From: Chloroflexota bacterium
GTDB lineage: Bacteria; Chloroflexota; UBA6077
Direction: 5' to 3'
DNA length: 8,516 bases
Assembly: GCA_021806765.1 (NCBI GenBank)
Contig: JAJZQR010000226.1
Location: 1 to 8,516 of the forward strand
This document shows positions 4,508 to 8,516 of the stretch, piece by piece. The notes beneath the pieces were generated by a model. It did no database searches and was not told where the DNA came from. It was given only the letters and a program-made list of their open reading frames with translations. Numbering within the stretch: position 1 is the stretch's first letter; each line of letters starts with the position of its first letter. The position numbers and the translations under genes are program-made.

Positions 4508-5146
4508 GTGCAATGGTGGCTTAGCCGGGCAACTACCGGAACTTCCTTCGCAGCAGATGATCGGGCCATGGAGCAAGCGGTCCGACGCAACGTCCTGCTG
4601 TCCAGAGCGGAGGACCTTCTGGCCTGGGGCCGGAAGAACTCCATATGGCCCTTCAACTTCGGGCTCTCCTGCTGCTACGTGGAGATGGCCACCAGCATTA
4701 CCAGCAAGTACGACATCGCCCGTTTTGGGGCCGAGGTGATCCGGGGCACGCCCCGTGAGGCCGACCTGATGGTGGTCGCGGGCACGGTCTTCCTGAAGAT
4801 GGCGCCCATCATCCAGCGGCTGTACGAGCAGATGATGGAGCCCCGTTGGGTCATCTCCATGGGCTCCTGCGCCAACTCCGGCGGCATGTATGACATCTAC
4901 AGCGTGGTTCAGGGAGTCGACAAGTTCCTGCCGGTGGACGTCTACGTCCAGGGCTGCCCGCCCCGCCCGGACACCTTCCTTGAGGGGGTGCTGCTGCTGC
5001 GGGAGAAGGTGGGCAGGGAGAAGCGGCCCCTGAGCTGGATTGTGGGCCCCCAGGGGGTGGTGCGCCCGGAGATGCCCGCCATGAGGGAACTGAAACGGCC
5101 CCAGCGGCAACAGATGACCACCCTTCGCCCGCCCAACGAGGTGTAA
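4508..5146 (+). CDS. nuoB: NADH-quinone oxidoreductase subunit B (cluster N2 subunit)
   Basis: This peripheral-arm subunit carries the terminal [4Fe-4S] cluster N2, which passes electrons to quinone. All four ligands are present: adjacent C55 and C56 ([10 protein letters not shown]), C121 ([12 protein letters not shown]) and C150 (VQGCPPRPD). From the GTG at 4508 it has 212 residues. That start has AAAGGA about ten bases upstream and leaves a 22-base gap to nuoA. An internal ATG at 4568 would give a 192-residue protein beginning [20 protein letters not shown], where family conservation really begins, but it lacks a clear ribosome binding site. The first 20 residues are therefore doubtful. A C-terminal extension after about residue 178 is variable sequence. 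The stop lies six bases before nuoCD. Confidence 0.97.
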   Translation: MQWWLSRATTGTSFAADDRAMEQAVRRNVLLSRAEDLLAWGRKNSIWPFNFGLSCCYVEMATSITSKYDIARFGAEVIRGTPREADLMVVAGTVFLKMAPIIQRLYEQMMEPRWVISMGSCANSGGMYDIYSVVQGVDKFLPVDVYVQGCPPRPDTFLEGVLLLREKVGREKRPLSWIVGPQGVVRPEMPAMRELKRPQRQQMTTLRPPNEV

Positions 5147-5152
5147 TGCGAA

Positions 5153-6901
5153 GTGAGCGATAGCGACAACATCGTCCAGGGACTGAACAGCAGGTTCGGC
5201 GAGCAGACTTTCACGGTCCAGCCTACCGCTGACCGGATCCCCACCCTCTGGGTGTCCGAGGAGAGGATCGGAGAGGTGCTGGCCTTCCTGAAGTCGGGGG
5301 TGAGACAGCCCTATCGCACCCTGTTCGACCTCACGGCCGTCGACGAGCGGACCAGGGCCAACCGGCGAGATCTGCCGGAGAGCGACTTCACCGTCGTCTA
5401 CCACCTGCTCTCCTACGACCGGAACGCCGACGTGCGGCTCAAGGTCCCGCTGAAGGGCGAACACCCCACCCTGCGCACCATCACCGGCCTCTGGCCCTCG
5501 GCCAACTGGTACGAGCGGGAAGCCTGGGACATGTTCGGCGTCATCTTCGATGGGCACCCGAACCTGCGACGCATCCTCATGCCCACCACCTGGAAGGGCC
5601 ATCCCCTGCGCAAGGACCATCCTGCCCGAGGCACGGAGCTAGGTCCCTACCAGTTGACGCCCCAGAGGGAGGAGGTGGAGCAGGCGGCGCTCCAGTTCCG
5701 CCCGGAGGACTGGGGGATGAAGCGGCGGCGGGAGGGCGAGGAGTTCATGTTCCTCAACCTGGGCCCCCAACACCCTGGCACCCACGGACCCTTCCGGATC
5801 GTCCTGCAGCTGGACGGGGAGGAGATCGTCGACGCCGTGCCGGACATCGGCTTCCACCACCGGGCAGCGGAGAAGATGGGCGAGCGCCAGTCCTGGCACA
5901 CCTACGTCCCCTACACCGACCGGGTCGACTACCTGGCCGGCGTCCAGAACGAGCTGGCCTACTTGACGGCGGTGGAACAGCTGGCCGGCATCCAGGTACC
6001 AGACCGGGCAAAGGTGATCCGGGTGATGATGTCCGAGCTGTTCCGCCTGGCCAGCCACCTGGTCTGGTACGGCACCTTCGCCCAGGACCTGGGGCAGATG
6101 TCCCCGGTGTTCTACATGTTCACCGACCGCGAGCGGATCCTGGAGATCGTCGAAGCCATCTGTGGCGCTCGCATGCACCCGGTCTGGTTCCGCATCGGCG
6201 GGGTGGCCCAAGACCTCCCCAACGGGTGGGATCAGAAGATCCGCTATCTGCTGAAGTACCTCCCTCCCCGTCTGGACGAGTACGACGGGCTGGTGATGCG
6301 AAACCGGATCTTCAAGGCACGCACCCAGGGAGTAGGTCAGTACACCCTGGACGAGGCCATCGAATGGGGGGTCACGGGACCGGGATTGCGGGCCTGCGGC
6401 CTGGAGTGGGACTTCCGAAAGAGGCGTCCCTACTCGGCCTACGACCAGTTCGAGTTCGATATCCCCACGGCCACCCACGGCGACTGCTACGACCGGGCCG
6501 TGGTGCACGTGGCGGAGATGCGCCAGAGCCTACGCATCATCCAGCAGTGTGTGGACAACATGCCCTTCGGCTCCTACAAGTCGGAACACCCCCTCACGTC
6601 ACCGCCCTTGAAAGAGCGGACCATGTACGACATCGAGACCCTGATCGATCACTTCCTGAACGTGAGCTGGGGTCCCGTGATGCCGGTGGGAGAGTCCACC
6701 TACCTGGTCGAGATGCCCAAGGGCTGCACTGCTTACTACGTGATCAGCGATGGGAACACCATCTCTTACCGGACCCGCATTCGCACCCCTTCCTTCGCGC
6801 ACCTGCAGATGCTCCCGATGATCAGCCGGGGCTATGCCGTACCGGACCTTGTCTCGACCCTGGGGAGCATCGATTTCGTGCTGGCGGATGTGGATAGGTG
6901 A
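5153..6901 (+). CDS. nuoCD: Fused NADH-quinone oxidoreductase subunits C and D
   Basis: This 582-residue single open frame contains NuoC (about 1-165) and NuoD (about 193-582), joined by a roughly 25-residue charged linker. The NuoC part has the family signature [20 protein letters not shown] (119-138) and the following [19 protein letters not shown]. NuoD starts at [19 protein letters not shown] (198-216). H211 and Y260 (YTDRVDYL), which line the quinone headgroup site, match the spacing of H38/Y87 in Thermus Nqo4. It ends in [12 protein letters not shown] and lacks the C-terminal CxxC nickel ligands of hydrogenases. The start is GTG at 5153 with GAGGTG near the end of nuoB. The ATG seven bases earlier (5146) hits a stop after five codons. 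Fused NuoCD is known in enterobacteria and scattered other phyla. Its stop region overlaps the longest possible nuoE frame. Confidence 0.98.
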   Translation: MSDSDNIVQGLNSRFGEQTFTVQPTADRIPTLWVSEERIGEVLAFLKSGVRQPYRTLFDLTAVDERTRANRRDLPESDFTVVYHLLSYDRNADVRLKVPLKGEHPTLRTITGLWPSANWYEREAWDMFGVIFDGHPNLRRILMPTTWKGHPLRKDHPARGTELGPYQLTPQREEVEQAALQFRPEDWGMKRRREGEEFMFLNLGPQHPGTHGPFRIVLQLDGEEIVDAVPDIGFHHRAAEKMGERQSWHTYVPYTDRVDYLAGVQNELAYLTAVEQLAGIQVPDRAKVIRVMMSELFRLASHLVWYGTFAQDLGQMSPVFYMFTDRERILEIVEAICGARMHPVWFRIGGVAQDLPNGWDQKIRYLLKYLPPRLDEYDGLVMRNRIFKARTQGVGQYTLDEAIEWGVTGPGLRACGLEWDFRKRRPYSAYDQFEFDIPTATHGDCYDRAVVHVAEMRQSLRIIQQCVDNMPFGSYKSEHPLTSPPLKERTMYDIETLIDHFLNVSWGPVMPVGESTYLVEMPKGCTAYYVISDGNTISYRTRIRTPSFAHLQMLPMISRGYAVPDLVSTLGSIDFVLADVDR

Positions 6902-6909
6902 GGAAGACG

Positions 6910-7374
6910 ATGCTGACAGAAGAGGAGAGGCGGGAGATCGAGGCCGAGGCAAGCCGGTACCTGCGACCGCAGGCGGCCGCCGTAGATGCCATGAAGATCG
7001 TGCAGCGACATCGGGGCTGGGTGTCCAACGAGGCCCTGCAGGAGCTGGGCGAGCTGCTGCAGATGACGAAGTCCGAACTGGATAGCGTTGCCACCTTCTA
7101 CAACCTGGTCTTCCGCAAGCCGGTGGGAAGGCACGTCATCATGATCTGCAACAGCGTCAGCTGCTGGGTCATGGGGTACCCCGGGCTGCGACAGCATCTG
7201 ACCCAGCGGCTCGGCATCGATCTCGGCCAGACCACCGCCGACGGTCGCTTCACCCTGCTGCCCATCGTCTGCCTGGGCGACTGCGACCACGCGCCGACCA
7301 TGATGGTGGACAGCCAGCTGTACCGGGAACTGACGCCGGAGAAGATAGATGGGATCCTGGAGGAGTACAGGTAG
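6910..7374 (+). CDS. nuoE: NADH-quinone oxidoreductase subunit E ([2Fe-2S] N1a subunit)
   Basis: This 154-residue thioredoxin-like ferredoxin subunit of the NADH-oxidising module works with NuoF. The four [2Fe-2S] N1a ligands are present as C80-x4-C85 (ICNSVSCW) and C121-x3-C125 (CLGDCDH). The N-terminal helical domain has the usual AVDAMKIVQRHRGWVSNEAL (24-43) and VATFYNLVF (60-68). I chose the ATG at 6910 because GAGGA lies about five bases upstream. A GTG at 6898, overlapping the nuoCD stop as GTGA, would add four residues and is possible. Translation is probably coupled to nuoCD. The stop is followed by a large palindrome before nuoF. Confidence 0.97.
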   Translation: MLTEEERREIEAEASRYLRPQAAAVDAMKIVQRHRGWVSNEALQELGELLQMTKSELDSVATFYNLVFRKPVGRHVIMICNSVSCWVMGYPGLRQHLTQRLGIDLGQTTADGRFTLLPIVCLGDCDHAPTMMVDSQLYRELTPEKIDGILEEYR

Positions 7375-7389
7375 TGAAACGTTTGCTTC

Positions 7390-7452
7390 CGGCCCTGAAG
7401 GGCCGGGTTAACCTGAGAGGCGTCGGGCTGTTGACCCGGCCCTTCAGGGCCG
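7390..7452. repeat. 23-bp inverted repeat filling the nuoE-nuoF spacer
   Basis: Arms 7390-7412 and 7430-7452 are inverted repeats. The outer 19 bases pair perfectly and the inner four hold one G-T wobble, around a 17-base loop. Each arm contains its own palindrome, GGCCCTGAAGGGCC (7391-7404) and GGCCCTTCAGGGCC (7438-7451). The sequence can therefore form one long hairpin or two small ones. It lies 15 bases after the nuoE stop and 19 bases before the nuoF ATG. No U-tract follows, so it is not a classical terminator. An RNA processing or stability element, or an inserted palindromic repeat, fits better. Confidence 0.93.
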
Positions 7453-7471
7453 AGGTTTCCAGGCAACGCTG

Positions 7472-8516
7472 ATGGAGCAACCTCTCACCAAGAACATACG
7501 GCCCGGCGAGGAGCCGCCGGATCTGAGGGGATACGAGCGGGCCGGCGGCTACCAGGCAGTGCGCAAGGCAGTGGGCGGCATGAAGCCCCTGGAGGTGCAG
7601 CAGGTGGTCAAAGACTCCAACCTGCGGGGCCGGGGTGGGGCCGGTTTCCCCACCGGGGTGAAGTGGAGCGTCGTGCCCATGGGCGAGGATGTCCCTCGTC
7701 CCAAGTACCTGGTGGCCAATGCCGACGAGATGGAGCCGGGCACTTTCAAGGACCGTCTCCTGATGGAGGGGGACCCCCACCAGTTGGTGGAGGGGATGAT
7801 CGTGGCAGCCTACGCCATCCAGGCCGAGGTGGCCTACATCTTCCTGCGGGGCGAGTACGTCCTGGCGGCAGAACGGCTGAACCGGGCCATCGCCGAGGCC
7901 TACCGCGCAGGGTTCCTGGGAAGGAACATCCTCCGCTCCGGCTACAGCCTGGATCTGCACCTGCACACCAGCGCCGGCCGCTACATCTGCGGCGAGGAGA
8001 GCGCCCTGCTGAACTCCCTGGAGGGGAAACGGGCAACGCCCAGGGCGAGGCCCCCCTTCCCTCAGGTGAGCGGGCTGTGGGGGAAGCCTACTATCGTCAA
8101 CAACGTGGAGACCCTGTGCAACTTGCCCCACATCGTCAACAACGGGGCCGACTGGTACAAGGGACTCAGCCTCACCCAGGATGGGGGAACCAAGATCTAC
8201 GGCGTGAGCGGCAAGGTGAAGAGGCCGGGCGCCTGGGAACTTCCCATGGGCACCACCATCCGGGAGATCCTGGAGGAGCACGCCGGAGGGATGCGAGAAG
8301 GGCTGCGGTTCCGAGGGGTGCAGCCGGGGGGAGCCTCCACCGACTTTCTCACGGAGCAGCAACTGGACGTGAAGATGGACTACGGCTCCATCCAGGCGGC
8401 AGGAAGCCGGCTGGGGACCGGCACCATGATCGTCCTGGACGACCAGACCTGCCCGGTGGGGATGGTGCTGAACCTGGAGCAGTTCTTCGCCCAGGAGTCT
8501 TGCGGATGGTGCACCC
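7472..8516 (+). CDS. nuoF: NADH-quinone oxidoreductase subunit F, FMN/NADH-binding (runs off the right edge)
   Basis: The first 348 codons of the NADH-oxidising flavoprotein are in the window. It binds NADH and FMN and passes electrons through [4Fe-4S] cluster N3. Visible are the glycine-rich FMN/NADH loop GRGGAGFPTGVKW (53-65), NADEMEPGTFKDR (83-95), ICGEESALLNSLEG (172-185) and KPTIVNNVETLCN (205-217). Near the edge is ESCGWCT (342-348), giving the first two N3 cysteines, C344 and C347. The remaining ligands lie outside. The start is ATG at 7472; the ribosome binding site is weak (AGG about nine bases upstream). It is separated from nuoE by 97 bases, mostly the 7390-7452 inverted repeat, unlike the tight spacing elsewhere in the operon. 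The frame is intact, and only the window edge truncates it. Confidence 0.98.
   Translation, partial: MEQPLTKNIRPGEEPPDLRGYERAGGYQAVRKAVGGMKPLEVQQVVKDSNLRGRGGAGFPTGVKWSVVPMGEDVPRPKYLVANADEMEPGTFKDRLLMEGDPHQLVEGMIVAAYAIQAEVAYIFLRGEYVLAAERLNRAIAEAYRAGFLGRNILRSGYSLDLHLHTSAGRYICGEESALLNSLEGKRATPRARPPFPQVSGLWGKPTIVNNVETLCNLPHIVNNGADWYKGLSLTQDGGTKIYGVSGKVKRPGAWELPMGTTIREILEEHAGGMREGLRFRGVQPGGASTDFLTEQQLDVKMDYGSIQAAGSRLGTGTMIVLDDQTCPVGMVLNLEQFFAQESCGWCT

Noticed and set aside
4391..5620. Minus-strand open frame (409 codons) opposite nuoB and nuoCD
   Set aside because: Shadow of the real plus-strand genes: it crosses two gene boundaries and has no recognisable motif.
5639..6508. Minus-strand open frame (289 codons) opposite nuoCD
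   Set aside because: Shadow frame with composition typical of reverse-strand reading of GC-rich genes.
5750..6901. NiFe-hydrogenase large subunit instead of NuoD
   Set aside because: The N- and C-terminal CxxC nickel ligands are absent, and the protein ends in the complex I type [12 protein letters not shown].
6898..7374. nuoE starting at the GTG that overlaps the nuoCD stop
   Set aside because: Possible, but the ATG 12 bases later has the better-placed GAGGA, and the four extra residues match no family feature.

Overview
The window is about 62-65% GC by eye, with densely packed bacterial housekeeping genes. It comes from a bacterium that makes Gln-tRNA and/or Asn-tRNA by the indirect GatCAB route and runs a proton-pumping complex I with a fused NuoC-NuoD subunit. 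The family mix, the frequent GTG/TTG starts, and intergenic spaces full of short heptamer arrays and GC-rich hairpins suggest a Chloroflexota-like (Anaerolineae/Thermoflexia-type) genome. That placement is inference, not something the sequence proves.

Left half, minus strand, read right to left. A cation diffusion facilitator gene (3778-2858) is followed by gatC (2663-2343), gatA (2246-789), a small gene of unknown function (586-326) and the first 80 codons of gatB (241 to beyond base 1). GatCAB transamidates mischarged Glu-tRNA(Gln)/Asp-tRNA(Asn). All four non-coding spaces of the gat cluster carry tandem 7-base repeats of two related families (CAGTCCT and CAGAAC[T/C]). Three of these are inverted pairs able to form hairpins. 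The gatA-small gene space also carries three GC-rich palindromes.

Middle (3779-4095). This 317-bp divergent intergenic region contains, on the minus strand, a promoter (TTGCAT-N17-TATTAT) and a leader whose bases match the NiCo (czcD) metal-sensing riboswitch. A possible expression platform with a U-tract lies just before the transporter gene. The transporter is therefore probably induced by Fe(II), Co(II) or Ni(II) at the level of transcript elongation.

Right half, plus strand. nuoA (4096-4485), nuoB (4508-5146), a fused nuoCD (5153-6901), nuoE (6910-7374) and the first 348 codons of nuoF (7472 to the edge) form one operon encoding the quinone-side and NADH-side arms of complex I. All Fe-S ligand cysteines that fall inside the window are present. 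The only sizeable gap in the operon, nuoE-nuoF, is nearly filled by a 23-bp inverted repeat.

Most notable: the riboswitch-controlled efflux gene with a Cys/His-rich tail, the heptamer arrays that abut or overlap stop codons throughout the gat cluster, and the large palindrome inside the nuo operon. I found no rRNA, tRNA, CRISPR array or transposase.
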